Origin: Phycisphaerales bacterium
Lineage (GTDB): Bacteria; Planctomycetota; Phycisphaerae; Phycisphaerales; UBA1924
Length of the DNA stretch: 64,000 nucleotides
Direction of reading: 5' to 3'
NCBI GenBank assembly: GCA_040217175.1
Contig: JAVJNT010000002.1
Span: 1-64,000 of the forward strand
The notes beneath the pieces are model-generated. The model made no database searches, was not told the origin of the DNA, and saw only the letters and a list, made by a program, of their open reading frames with translations. Of this stretch, positions 42,840 through 51,518 are shown one piece after another. Numbering within the stretch: the first letter of the stretch is position 1; every line of letters starts with the position of its first letter. The position numbers and the translations under genes were made by a program.

Positions 42840-45680
42840 TCAGCTCAGGCCGAGCGCCGCGCCGATGCCCGGCGCGAACTTCACGACCACGCCCGCGAAC
42901 ACCACCGCCACCGAGCTGAGCAGCTTGATGAGGATGTTGAGCGACGGGCCGGACGTGTCCTTGAACGGGTCGCCCACGGTGTCGCCCACGACGGTGGCCT
43001 TGTGGTCGTCGCTGCCCTTGCCGTAGACGTACTCGTCACCGTGGCCGCTCTCGACCATCTCGCGGGCACGCGCGAGGATGTCATCGCGGATGTCCGCGGG
43101 AATCTTCTCGCGCTTGGCCGAGTCGTTGAGTGCGTCGGTCGCGGTGATGCGGCCGTAGCTCTCCAGCAGCTTCTTGGCGTTGTCCCACGCGCCGCCGGCG
43201 TTGGCCATGAAGACCGCCACCGCGAAGCCCGTGATCAGCCCACCAGCGAGAAGGCCCATGACGCCGCTGACGCCCAGCGCCAGGCCCGTCGCAACCGGCA
43301 CGAGCACCGCCAGGATGCTGGGGAGCACCATCTCCTTGAGCGCGCCGTTGGTCGCGATGGTGACGCAGCGGGCGTAGTTGGGATAGGTCTCGGCCCCCGA
43401 GCCGACCTGGTTGGGCCAGCTCTGCGGGTTGGCGATGTCTTCCTCGCTCATGCCCTCCTTGCGGAAGAGCCCACGCATCTCGCCGAACTGGCGGCGACAC
43501 TCCTGCATCATGATGTTGGCCGCCCGGCCCACCGCGTCCATGGTCAGGGCGCAGAACAGGAACGTCAGCATCACGCCGATGAACAGCCCGCCTAGCAGGC
43601 TCGGGTTGGTCATCGTCACGTTGTAGAACGTCAGGATGTCGGAGATCGTGATCTGCCCGGTGGACACCGCACGGATCGTGATCGCGTGCGAGTGGTTGTC
43701 GTGCGGCAGATCGCCCACGAGCGTGAGGTTGCGAGACGTGGCGAGGTCGCCCTCCCACATCAGCGTGAACTCCATGCCGGGCTCGACCAGGTCGAGCGCC
43801 CCGCCGCCACCGAAGTGGCCGCGCTCGGCGATCTCGTCGAACTGGCTGGGGTCGAGGATGATCGCGCCGCCCGTGTAGTTCCCGCCGTCGCGGCCCTCGC
43901 CGGGCGCCATGATCCCGAAACGCCGGTGGCCCTCGTAGATCGCGACAGCGCCCTGGAGCTCAGCCGTGCCATCAGCGGTCATCACGACGACCTGCTCGTT
44001 GGCGAACTTGGTCGTCTGCTTATCGACGTGGTACTGGACCACCTGCACATACGCCGCCAGCAGCGCAAGCGCGGTAAGCGCGGCCGACCCGATGGCGAAG
44101 CCCTTGCCCGTTGCGGCGGTCGTGTTGCCGATTGAGTCGAGCAGGTCGGTGCGCTCGCGGACCTCCGGGGGCTGGCCGGCCATCTCGGCGTTGCCGCCCG
44201 CGTTGTCGGCGATGGGGCCGTAGGCGTCGGTCGCCAGCGTGATGCCCAGCGTCGCGAGCATGCCGACGGCGGCGATGCCCACGCCGTACAGGCCCATCAG
44301 CAGGTTCTCGTTGCCACCCGAGATGCCGAAGGCAACCAGGATGGCCACGACCACCGCGAAGATCGAGAGCCACGTGCTCTTCATGCCCTCGGCGATGCCG
44401 GTGATGATGACGGTCGCCGGCCCGGTGATGGCCTGGCTGGCGATGCGCTTGGTGGGCGGGTGCTCGTAGCTCGTGCAATACTCGGTCCACCAGGCGATCA
44501 GCAAGCCGCTGAACAGGCCGGCGCAGATCGAGAGGCTGAACTGCCACCACTGCACGCCCAGGGTCCGCCCGGTCTCGGCGTCGCCCACCAGCAAGAACGG
44601 CACGCCGAACGCCGCGAGCACCAGCAGGCCCGAGGCGAGCCAGACGCCCACGTGCAGGCTCTTGAGCAGTTGCTTGAAGCCGGCGTCTTCCTTGGTCCGC
44701 ACGGCGAACACGCCGATGATCGAGGCGATGATGCCCACGCCGGCCAGCACGATCGGAAGCGTGCCGACCTTCATGGCCAGGTCGAAGCCGCCTTCCATGC
44801 CGCGGAGCACGGTCACGCTGAAGGCCGCCGACACGCCCAGGGCGATCGCGGCGATGATGCTCGAGTAATAACTCTCGTACAGGTCGGCGCCCATGCCCGC
44901 GACGTCGCCGACGTTGTCGCCCACGTTGTCGGCGATGGTCGCCGGGTTGCGTGCGTCGTCTTCGGGGATGCCGGCCTCGACCTTACCGACCAAGTCGGCA
45001 CCGACGTCGGCTGCCTTGGTGAAGATGCCGCCGCCCACGCGGGCGAACAGGGCCTGCAGCGACGCACCCATCTTGAACGAGATCAGCACGGTCACCATCG
45101 CGGCCAGCAGGCCCTCGCGGTTGCCTTCCTCGGCCAGGCTGAAGGCGCCGAGCTTGTCGCCGAAGCTCACGAAGAAGAAGTACCAGAAGCTCAGGTCCAG
45201 GATGGCCACGCCCACGCACGTCAGGCCCATGACCGCGCCCGAGCGGAACGCGACGGTGAGTCCGTCGTTGAGGCTCTCTTTACAGGCCGTCGCCGTCCGG
45301 GCGCTGGCGTTGGTCGCCATCCGCATGCCGAACCACCCGCACAGGCCGCTCAGGAAGCCGGCGACGGGCACGCCCACCATGGCCCAGACGGGCTCGAGCT
45401 CGGCCCAGACCATGAGGCCGAGCACGGCGATCAGGAAGATGAAGACGATGCCCACGACCTTGTACTGGCTCTTGAGGTAGGCCATCGCGCCATCGCGGAC
45501 GGCCTGGGCGATGCGGACGGTCTCGCCCTCGCCCTCGGGCTTGCTCATGACGCTGCCGCGCAGGTAGACCGCGGTGGCCAGGGCGGCGATGCCCGCGATC
45601 GGGGCGACGTAGAACGGCGCTGGGATGTCGCCGATGGCCCCGAGCGTCAGGGTCAGCGATGGCGTCGATGGCACGGGCAT
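42840..45680 (-). CDS. hppA: Membrane-bound ion-translocating pyrophosphatase, K+-type, with inserted domain
   Basis: A 946-residue M-PPase that couples pyrophosphate hydrolysis to H+ or Na+ export. Catalytic motifs are present: DVGADLVGKVEAGIPEDDARNPATIADNVGDNVGD (~225-258), ATDAYGPIADNAGGNAEM (~483-500) and VGDTVGDPFKDTSGPSLN (~898-915). GNTTAATGKGFAIG (518-530) has Ala where K+-independent enzymes have Lys, which indicates K+-dependence. Residues ~548-690 form a hydrophilic, beta-like insert (FANEQVVVMTADGTAELQG...) between two membrane segments; ordinary enzymes have only a short loop there and are ~670-800 residues long. H+ versus Na+ specificity cannot be told from sequence by eye. Confidence 0.94.
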   Translation of the reverse strand: MPVPSTPSLTLTLGAIGDIPAPFYVAPIAGIAALATAVYLRGSVMSKPEGEGETVRIAQAVRDGAMAYLKSQYKVVGIVFIFLIAVLGLMVWAELEPVWAMVGVPVAGFLSGLCGWFGMRMATNASARTATACKESLNDGLTVAFRSGAVMGLTCVGVAILDLSFWYFFFVSFGDKLGAFSLAEEGNREGLLAAMVTVLISFKMGASLQALFARVGGGIFTKAADVGADLVGKVEAGIPEDDARNPATIADNVGDNVGDVAGMGADLYESYYSSIIAAIALGVSAAFSVTVLRGMEGGFDLAMKVGTLPIVLAGVGIIASIIGVFAVRTKEDAGFKQLLKSLHVGVWLASGLLVLAAFGVPFLLVGDAETGRTLGVQWWQFSLSICAGLFSGLLIAWWTEYCTSYEHPPTKRIASQAITGPATVIITGIAEGMKSTWLSIFAVVVAILVAFGISGGNENLLMGLYGVGIAAVGMLATLGITLATDAYGPIADNAGGNAEMAGQPPEVRERTDLLDSIGNTTAATGKGFAIGSAALTALALLAAYVQVVQYHVDKQTTKFANEQVVVMTADGTAELQGAVAIYEGHRRFGIMAPGEGRDGGNYTGGAIILDPSQFDEIAERGHFGGGGALDLVEPGMEFTLMWEGDLATSRNLTLVGDLPHDNHSHAITIRAVSTGQITISDILTFYNVTMTNPSLLGGLFIGVMLTFLFCALTMDAVGRAANIMMQECRRQFGEMRGLFRKEGMSEEDIANPQSWPNQVGSGAETYPNYARCVTIATNGALKEMVLPSILAVLVPVATGLALGVSGVMGLLAGGLITGFAVAVFMANAGGAWDNAKKLLESYGRITATDALNDSAKREKIPADIRDDILARAREMVESGHGDEYVYGKGSDDHKATVVGDTVGDPFKDTSGPSLNILIKLLSSVAVVFAGVVVKFAPGIGAALGLS

Positions 45681-45842
45681 GAGGCAGGGTCCCTTCTACG
45701 AGATGCGGATCGTGGGTTCACGTCGCGTGAATTCTGGCGAGGACGGATCGTGAGAAGGGCCGATCATAGATCGGACACTCCCGTTTTCCGACCCGCTCGC
45801 GCGGGGAATCTGCCCCTAGTTCCATCCGGAGCATCCCGCCCC

Positions 45843-46088
45843 ATGCCCGTGACGCTCAAGACCGTGATCGGCTTCGCCCTGGCCTTCGCTCTGGGGGCCG
45901 CCTGCCGCTGGATCGACGTCCCCGTGCCGGCCCCCAACAAGCTGATCGGGGCCCTGCTGGTCCTCGCCGTCACGCTGGGGTACCTGGCGGCCGACCGAGT
46001 GCTCCCTCCCGTGGAGGTCTCGGCCCAGACCGACCCGGCCCAGACAGAAAAAACCCGCGACGATCCAAGGACCGCCGCGGGCGAATGA
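45843..46088 (+). CDS. Small XapX/DUF1427-type membrane protein
   Basis: An 81-residue protein with two membrane helices (~5-20 and ~36-54) bracketing VPVPAPNKLIGALLVLAV, the Pro-Ala-Pro signature of XapX/DUF1427 proteins. The family has no established function but is often next to transporters. It starts at ATG 45843. Its stop shares three bases with the 3' end of the opposite-strand tRNA-Glu. It is divergent from hppA, with 162 bp between. Confidence 0.75.
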   Translation: MPVTLKTVIGFALAFALGAACRWIDVPVPAPNKLIGALLVLAVTLGYLAADRVLPPVEVSAQTDPAQTEKTRDDPRTAAGE

Positions 46089-46160
46089 CCCCACCGGGAT
46101 TCGAACCCGGGTTTCCAGGATGAGAACCTGGCGTCCTGGACCAGACTAGACGATGGGGCC
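46086..46160 (-). tRNA. tRNA-Glu (CTC)
   Basis: The minus strand folds as a tRNA: acceptor GGCCCCA with TGGGGTC, discriminator A, T-loop GGTTCGAAT and anticodon loop TTCTCAT, giving anticodon CTC for glutamate. Length 75 nt. CCA is not encoded, so it must be added after transcription. Its 3' end touches the stop codon of the convergent XapX gene. Confidence 0.95.
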
Positions 46161-46305
46161 AGTCGGCAAAGCAAAAACGCCAGAGGCAACGCTACCAGGG
46201 ATGTGGGGCGGGGTCAACTCGGCAGGCTGACGCGGTCGCAGCCGGGGCATCTTTGCCTTGCGTGACCTGCCAGCTTGCAGTAAGCTATCTCGTGTGAGAT
46301 CAGAC

Positions 46306-47175
46306 ATGCCCCTCGACCGCCAATTCGCGATCGCATGCACGGTGCTCGCCGCCTTTCCGCTGGGCACAGCGGCCCAGGTCGACGCCTTCGTGGCCGCGGC
46401 AGACGTGAGAGCACACGGCCTTGGCGAGCTCGACCGAGGCTTCGGGGTCCCGATCTTCGAAGAGCGTTCCGTCCTTGGCGACCGCATGCCCTTTCCCAGC
46501 GCCGAGTTGTTCCTGCCCGTAGGCCCTGCCACGATTCCAGAGCCAGGCGTAGTCGCCACCGTGCTGGTCGAGGGCGAGCTCGAGAGTCCGGCGATCGAGC
46601 CCATCCAGCGGCTGACCGCCGACGTTGGCGTCGAGATTGACCAGTTGTTCGATCCCATCGAGCCGCCGTACCTGCGGCGGTGCGAATCGGGCTGGTCGCA
46701 CGCGGTAGCCATCGTGGTCTTCAACACCATCACGCTTGAACTCGACGTGCGGACCACGCCTCCCGCAAGCCAACCCGGCGTCGAGCTGCGCGACCTCATT
46801 CCGGCCTCGGTACTCGACGCCGACGGCACCGTGCTGCTGGAAGGCCCGCCCGTGCCCGGCCAGCTTTCCTATCGAACCAGCATCATGCTCGGCCCGGGGG
46901 TGTACTCCCTCGAGAGCAGTGGCACCCTGGCATCGAGCACCGAGGGCACGCCCGGCCTGGACGCGACTGCGGCCCACACGATCGAGTTCACCTTCACGGC
47001 CGGCTGCCGGGCCGACCTGGACGGCGACGGTGTGCTGACGCTCTTCGACTTCCTGGTGTTCCAGGACGAGTTCGGCATCGGTCGCACGCTCATCGCCGAC
47101 TGGGATCGCGACGGTGAGCTAACGGTGTTCGACTTCCTGGGCTATCTGAATGACTTTAGCGCGGGCTGCCCGTAA
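46306..47175 (+). CDS. Secreted protein with dockerin-like C-terminus
   Basis: A 289-residue exported protein with a signal peptide ending near Gly-Thr-Ala-Ala-Gln. The ~200-residue mature body is beta-rich (LELDVRTTPPASQPGVELRDL...) and I cannot assign it. The C-terminal ~55 residues carry two repeats, DLDGDGVLTLFDFLVFQDEF and DWDRDGELTVFDFLGYLNDF, ending Ser-Ala-Gly-Cys-Pro. The repeats are more diverged than in the genes at 14.5-16.5 kb. The ATG at 46306 is preferred because the signal peptide follows it directly. The gene lies downstream of tRNA-Glu, opposite strand, and converges with the CPBP gene. Confidence 0.78.
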   Translation: MPLDRQFAIACTVLAAFPLGTAAQVDAFVAAADVRAHGLGELDRGFGVPIFEERSVLGDRMPFPSAELFLPVGPATIPEPGVVATVLVEGELESPAIEPIQRLTADVGVEIDQLFDPIEPPYLRRCESGWSHAVAIVVFNTITLELDVRTTPPASQPGVELRDLIPASVLDADGTVLLEGPPVPGQLSYRTSIMLGPGVYSLESSGTLASSTEGTPGLDATAAHTIEFTFTAGCRADLDGDGVLTLFDFLVFQDEFGIGRTLIADWDRDGELTVFDFLGYLNDFSAGCP

Positions 47176-47182
47176 ACCGCCC

Positions 47183-48034
47183 CTACGCCGGCCCCAGTAG
47201 CACCAGCACCGTCACGTTGTAACACGCGTGCGCCCCCACCGCGACGCCGAAGCCCCGCAGCAGGTAGATGGCCCCGAGGTACAGCCCGCCGACCAGATAC
47301 AGCAGCGCGGGGGCGATTGCCAGACCAGTGCTCGTCCACACGTCGTGGTAGAGCATGAAGGCGATCGCGCTCACCGGCAGCGCGATGGCGACCGTCACGC
47401 CGGGCTTCAGGCGGCACAGGTCGGCCAGGACCGCGTGCAGGAGCGCGAGCAGGGCCATGCGGAAGAGCAACTCTTCGTACAGCCCCGCCCCGATGGCGAT
47501 GACCATGCGTGCCTGCCAGCTCAGGTGGCCCAGGGCGTCGAGGCTCGCGGGAACCAATGGGATCGCGGACGGCTCGGGCGTTGCCGGCACGCCAGCACCG
47601 GGTGCCTGGGTCATCCGCGTCAGAACGCCGGCGAAGAGCAGCAGCGGCACCATCCACGCCACCGCCTCGGCGAACATCAGCGGCACGACGAGTGGCTTCA
47701 GCCTCCACCGCCGCTTCTCGAACACGTGCCACAGCAGCAGCACGACCACGATGACCGCCGCCGGCAGCGAGTAGCCCACAACCGTCGACGGTGAAACGCC
47801 CAGGGTCTCCATCGCCCCGGCGATCATGGCCCACGCGCGCACGCCGCCCGAGGCGGCCAGTTCCTCGTGGTGCAGCGCCAGGCCCACCTCGTAGATCAGG
47901 ATGAGCGGAATCAAGAATGCAAGCACGTGCAGCGGCGTGCGAGACGCGCGGGCGTATTCGGCAAGGGCCGGGCCCTCGGGCGACGCATCGCTGTGCTTGG
48001 TTTCGTCGCCCTTCGGCGCGGACGTACGTGGCAT
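47183..48034 (-). CDS. CPBP-family intramembrane glutamic protease
   Basis: A 283-residue polytopic membrane protein (about seven helices) of the CAAX-protease/bacteriocin-processing (Abi) family. The conserved motifs are Glu-Glu-x3-Arg in GLYEELLFR (~192-200), FxxxH in FMLYHDVW and HxxxN in VGAHACYN, which provide the glutamic-type active site. Substrates in related bacteria include exported or membrane proteins and bacteriocins. None is linked here. Seven bp separate its stop from the convergent dockerin-protein gene. Confidence 0.88.
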   Translation of the reverse strand: MPRTSAPKGDETKHSDASPEGPALAEYARASRTPLHVLAFLIPLILIYEVGLALHHEELAASGGVRAWAMIAGAMETLGVSPSTVVGYSLPAAVIVVVLLLWHVFEKRRWRLKPLVVPLMFAEAVAWMVPLLLFAGVLTRMTQAPGAGVPATPEPSAIPLVPASLDALGHLSWQARMVIAIGAGLYEELLFRMALLALLHAVLADLCRLKPGVTVAIALPVSAIAFMLYHDVWTSTGLAIAPALLYLVGGLYLGAIYLLRGFGVAVGAHACYNVTVLVLLGPA

Positions 48035-48061
48035 GCGGCCAATCGTAAACGTTGAACGCCC

Positions 48062-48095
48062 GAAAACAAAAACCCGTCGCTCGAAGCGACGGGTT
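48062..48095 (-). terminator. Terminator after rpsT
   Basis: On the minus strand, AACCCGTCGCT, loop TCG, AGCGACGGGTT (48095-48071) is followed by TTTGTTTTCG, a good T-tract. Confidence 0.95.
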
Positions 48096-48130
48096 ACGTA
48101 GTGATCAGGTGTGGCAACGGCGCCTGTCGG

Positions 48131-48403
48131 TCAGCCGCCGGTGGCCTTGGCCTTGAGCCTCGCGTTCAGGCGGCTCTTGCGACGGGCGGCCTGGTTGGGG
48201 TGGATGACGCCCTTGGAGGCGGTGCGGTCGAGCACCTTCTGCACGGTGAGGAACGAGGCCTTGGCCTCGTCGACCGAGCCGTGGGCCAGCTTCTCGTTGA
48301 AGTCCTTGATCGCCTCGCGCATGGCCTTGAGGCGCCAGCGATTGCGGGCGCGGTGGCGTTCGTTCTGGCGGATGCGCTTGCGTGCAGAAACCGTGTGGGC
48401 CAT
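48131..48403 (-). CDS. rpsT: 30S ribosomal protein S20
   Basis: A 90-residue, very basic helical protein, the normal length for S20. It starts MAHTVSARKRIRQNERHRARNRW and ends in SRLNARLKAKATGG, as expected for the three-helix 16S rRNA binding protein. The ATG at 48403 is 11 nt after AAGGAGG. A strong terminator follows at 48095. The 259 bp upstream hold its promoter, and no other gene is supported there. Confidence 0.96.
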   Translation of the reverse strand: MAHTVSARKRIRQNERHRARNRWRLKAMREAIKDFNEKLAHGSVDEAKASFLTVQKVLDRTASKGVIHPNQAARRKSRLNARLKAKATGG

Positions 48404-48662
48404 GGGCGAACCATTCCTCCTTGGATCTCGCCGCCAAAACGGACGGGCGGGCGAGCGAGACGGGCCTTTGGACGAGATGAGGCCGTTTTCCCGCAACTGC
48501 GTGACGCCGGCCTCTTCGCCAAGAGCACGCCTCGGGTGAGAGGATTATTGCCGCCCAGTCCCCCCCGGATCAAGCGCCCTGAGCCTGAATCCCACCAGGG
48601 AGCCAAGACGGGCGTTGCCCCGAGGCAGGGGTCCGTGCTATCATCGCCCCGCGTTTACGCGA

Positions 48663-48736
48663 GCGGGTGTAGCTCAACTGGATAGAGCACCTGACTACGG
48701 ATCAGGAGGTTTGGGGTTCGAATCCCTACACCCGTG
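48663..48736 (+). tRNA. tRNA-Arg (ACG)
   Basis: A 74-nt tRNA: acceptor GCGGGTG with CACCCGT, D-arm GCTCAACTGGATAGAGC, anticodon loop CTACGGA (ACG, read as inosine-CG) and T-arm TGGGGTTCGAATCCCTA. G1-T72 is a wobble pair. CCA is not encoded. Confidence 0.96.
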
Positions 48737-48753
48737 TTGCCCCCACGAATGCA

Positions 48754-48790
48754 AGCGGCCCCGGTCACCAAGCCGTCGGGCCGCTTTTTC
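48754..48790 (+). terminator. Terminator after tRNA-Arg
   Basis: AGCGGCCC (48754-48761) pairs with GGGCCGCT (48778-48785), then TTTTTCG. It follows the tRNA by ~18 nt and precedes ppc. Confidence 0.8.
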
Positions 48791-48845
48791 GTGCGCGGCC
48801 CCTGTTTGAGCCACGCTCCGAGTTCGTGCGCTCGAACAATCGGGC

Positions 48846-51509
48846 ATGCCCGACGCCAGCCCCCCGTCCGAACTCGCCCGCGATCAATCGACCGTGCTCG
48901 ACGCCCTCGCTCGTGCCTGCGAGCGCGTGGGCATGGGCGAGCACTTCCGGGCCGGGCAGGCCGTGGCCAACCGTTGCGGCTCGTTCGCCGGCGAAGAAGA
49001 CCTCGACCAGGCCGCCAAGACGCTGGCGGGCATGGACCTGGACGCCTTGGCCGGGCTCATCCGCGTGGGGACGGCCCGATTCCACCTGCTCAACAAGGCC
49101 GAGCAGCTCAACATCGTCCGCGTCAATCGCCAGCGGGAGATCCAGTCGGCCGGCGGCCCCGCGCGGCCCGAGTCGATCGAGCAAGGCATGGAGCGGCTCG
49201 TCGCCGATGGCATGGACGCGGCGGGCATCGCCGAACTGCTGACACGCCTCGACATCGGCCCGACGCTGACGGCCCACCCTACCGAGGCCCGCCGCCGGAC
49301 CGTGCTCGACAAGCAAGCCGACGTCGCAGCCAGCGTGGCCCGGCTGGGCCGCGACGACCTGACCGCCCGCGAGCGGGCGGAGGTGCACGGGCGGCTGGAG
49401 CGCGCCATCTCGCTCCTGCTCACCACCGACGACGTACGCGTGCAGCGGCTGGACGTGCCCGCCGAAGTGCGCAACGGGCTGTACTTCGTCCGCACGACCA
49501 TCTGGAAGGCCGTACCCCGGCTCGTGCGCGACGTGGCGTGGGCAGCCAAGCGCACGCTGGGCGAGGACCAGAGCGCTGTCGTCGCCAACGACCTGCCCGC
49601 GATGCTCCGCTATCGCTCCTGGATCGGCGGCGACCGCGACGGCAATCCGAACGTCACCGCCGACGTCACGCACCGCACGCTTGCACTCATGGGCGAGACG
49701 GCGCGGAGCCTGTGGAAGCACGAGCTCGGCCGCCTGCACGATGCCCTCTCGGTCTCGAGCCAGCGCGCCGACCTGGGCAGCGACCTGCCGACCGACAACG
49801 AGGGCCAGTACCGCCACGAGCCGCTGCGCGTCAAGATCACCGAGATGATCGGAACACTCGACGACGCCGGCTACGCATCGCGCGACCTGCTGGCCGACCT
49901 CCTCACGCTCCGCAAGGCCCTGCACCACACCGGCATGCCGGGCCTCAAGCGCGTGGCCGAGGAGGGCCTGCTAGCCGACGCCATCACACGAGCCCGCGCC
50001 TTCGGCCTGCATCTCGCGACGCTCGACGTCCGCCAGCACTCGGGCGTGCATGCCCGCACGCTGGCCGAACTACTCAAGATCGCCGGCGTCGAAGACGACT
50101 ACCAAGGACTCGACGAAGACGCGAAGCTGGCGTTGCTCCGCCGCGAGCTCTCGCACCACCGCCCGCTCGTGCGCGAGGCCGATGCGCTCAGCGACGAGAC
50201 GGCCGAACTCATGGCAACCCTGCGCGTCGTTCGCGACGCCGTGGAGCGTGAACCCGACTCGGTCCGCTGCTGGGTGATCTCGATGACGAGCCACGTGAGC
50301 GACCTGCTAGCGCTGCTGTTGCTGATGCGCGAGGTCGGGCTGTCGATCCAGATCGTGCCGCTGTTCGAGACCGTCGACGACCTTGCCAACGCGCCGAAGC
50401 TGATGGACGAGGCGCTGGCCGACCCGATCTTCCGAGCCCACGTCGAGGCAACCAGCGACGGCCCGCCCGAGCAGGAGATCATGCTGGGCTACAGCGACTC
50501 GAACAAGGATGGCGGCTTCCTGATGGCCAACGCCGCCCTGCACGCCGCCCAGCGGAGGATCGCCGAGGTCTTCGAGCGGCACGGCGTACGCCTGCGGTAT
50601 TTCCACGGTCGGGGCGGCACGATCGGCCGCGGCGGCGGACGCGCCGGCCGGGCCATCCTGGCCGCCCCGCCGGCGGCCCGCAGCGGGCGTCTGCGGTTCA
50701 CCGAACAGGGCGAGGTCATCACGTTCCGATACGCCCTGCCCGCCATGGCGCGCCGGCACCTCGAGCAGATCGTGCACGCCGCGATGCTGGCCGAGGCCTC
50801 GCGCGTGCCCTCTGCTGGCGCTGGCGCCTTCGAGAGCACGCTGCTGGACCTGGCTGGCCACGCGCGCAGCACGTACCGCTCGCTCATCGACGACGAGGCG
50901 TTCTGGCCCTGGTTTACCGGCTCCAGCCCGGTCGAGCACATCGCCGGCTTACCCATCGCGTCCAGGCCCGTCTCGCGCGCGACCGGCAGCCGGCTGCTGT
51001 TCGAGAACCTCCGCGCCATTCCCTGGGTGTTTTCGTGGGTCCAGATGCGCGCCCTCGCGCCCGGGTGGTACGGGCTGGGGTCCGCCATCGAGCACGCGAG
51101 CGAGGCGCAGGTCGGAGAGCTCCGCGAGGCAATCGACCAGCGAGCCTTCCTCGGCACCGTGCTCGACAACGCCGCCCAAGAGCTCGCCCGGGCACGCATG
51201 CCGATCTTCCGCCGCTACGCGATGCGCGGGCCGGGCGGCCGGCAGATGTACGACCTCGTCGCCGCCGAGCACGATCGCACCAGAGACGCCATCGCGAGGC
51301 TCACCGGCCGCAAGTACCTTATGGATCACGCCCCCGTCGTCGGCCGCTCGATCCACGAGCGCAACCCCTGGACCGACGTCTTGAACCTGGCACAGATCGA
51401 ACTGCTCACGCGGTACCGCGACGCAGACGAGCGGGAACGCGAGCGCCTCGGGACGGTACTCCAAGCGAGCGTCAACGCCATCGCCGCGGCCATGCAATCG
51501 ACCGGCTGA
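48846..51509 (+). CDS. ppc: Phosphoenolpyruvate carboxylase
   Basis: PEPC condenses PEP with bicarbonate to oxaloacetate, replenishing the TCA cycle. The 887-residue product has the expected length and motifs: catalytic His144 in LTAHPTEARRRT, GYSDSNKDGG (~553-562), FHGRGGTIGRGGGR (~584-597) and the C-terminal AIAAAMQSTG. It is an anaplerotic enzyme, usually regulated by acetyl-CoA and aspartate, but the allosteric site was not examined. The start at 48846 is the first ATG of the frame. It lies 56 bp after a terminator, so a promoter is probably within that gap. Confidence 0.97.
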   Translation: MPDASPPSELARDQSTVLDALARACERVGMGEHFRAGQAVANRCGSFAGEEDLDQAAKTLAGMDLDALAGLIRVGTARFHLLNKAEQLNIVRVNRQREIQSAGGPARPESIEQGMERLVADGMDAAGIAELLTRLDIGPTLTAHPTEARRRTVLDKQADVAASVARLGRDDLTARERAEVHGRLERAISLLLTTDDVRVQRLDVPAEVRNGLYFVRTTIWKAVPRLVRDVAWAAKRTLGEDQSAVVANDLPAMLRYRSWIGGDRDGNPNVTADVTHRTLALMGETARSLWKHELGRLHDALSVSSQRADLGSDLPTDNEGQYRHEPLRVKITEMIGTLDDAGYASRDLLADLLTLRKALHHTGMPGLKRVAEEGLLADAITRARAFGLHLATLDVRQHSGVHARTLAELLKIAGVEDDYQGLDEDAKLALLRRELSHHRPLVREADALSDETAELMATLRVVRDAVEREPDSVRCWVISMTSHVSDLLALLLLMREVGLSIQIVPLFETVDDLANAPKLMDEALADPIFRAHVEATSDGPPEQEIMLGYSDSNKDGGFLMANAALHAAQRRIAEVFERHGVRLRYFHGRGGTIGRGGGRAGRAILAAPPAARSGRLRFTEQGEVITFRYALPAMARRHLEQIVHAAMLAEASRVPSAGAGAFESTLLDLAGHARSTYRSLIDDEAFWPWFTGSSPVEHIAGLPIASRPVSRATGSRLLFENLRAIPWVFSWVQMRALAPGWYGLGSAIEHASEAQVGELREAIDQRAFLGTVLDNAAQELARARMPIFRRYAMRGPGGRQMYDLVAAEHDRTRDAIARLTGRKYLMDHAPVVGRSIHERNPWTDVLNLAQIELLTRYRDADERERERLGTVLQASVNAIAAAMQSTG

Positions 51510-51518
51510 CCGCGTCCG

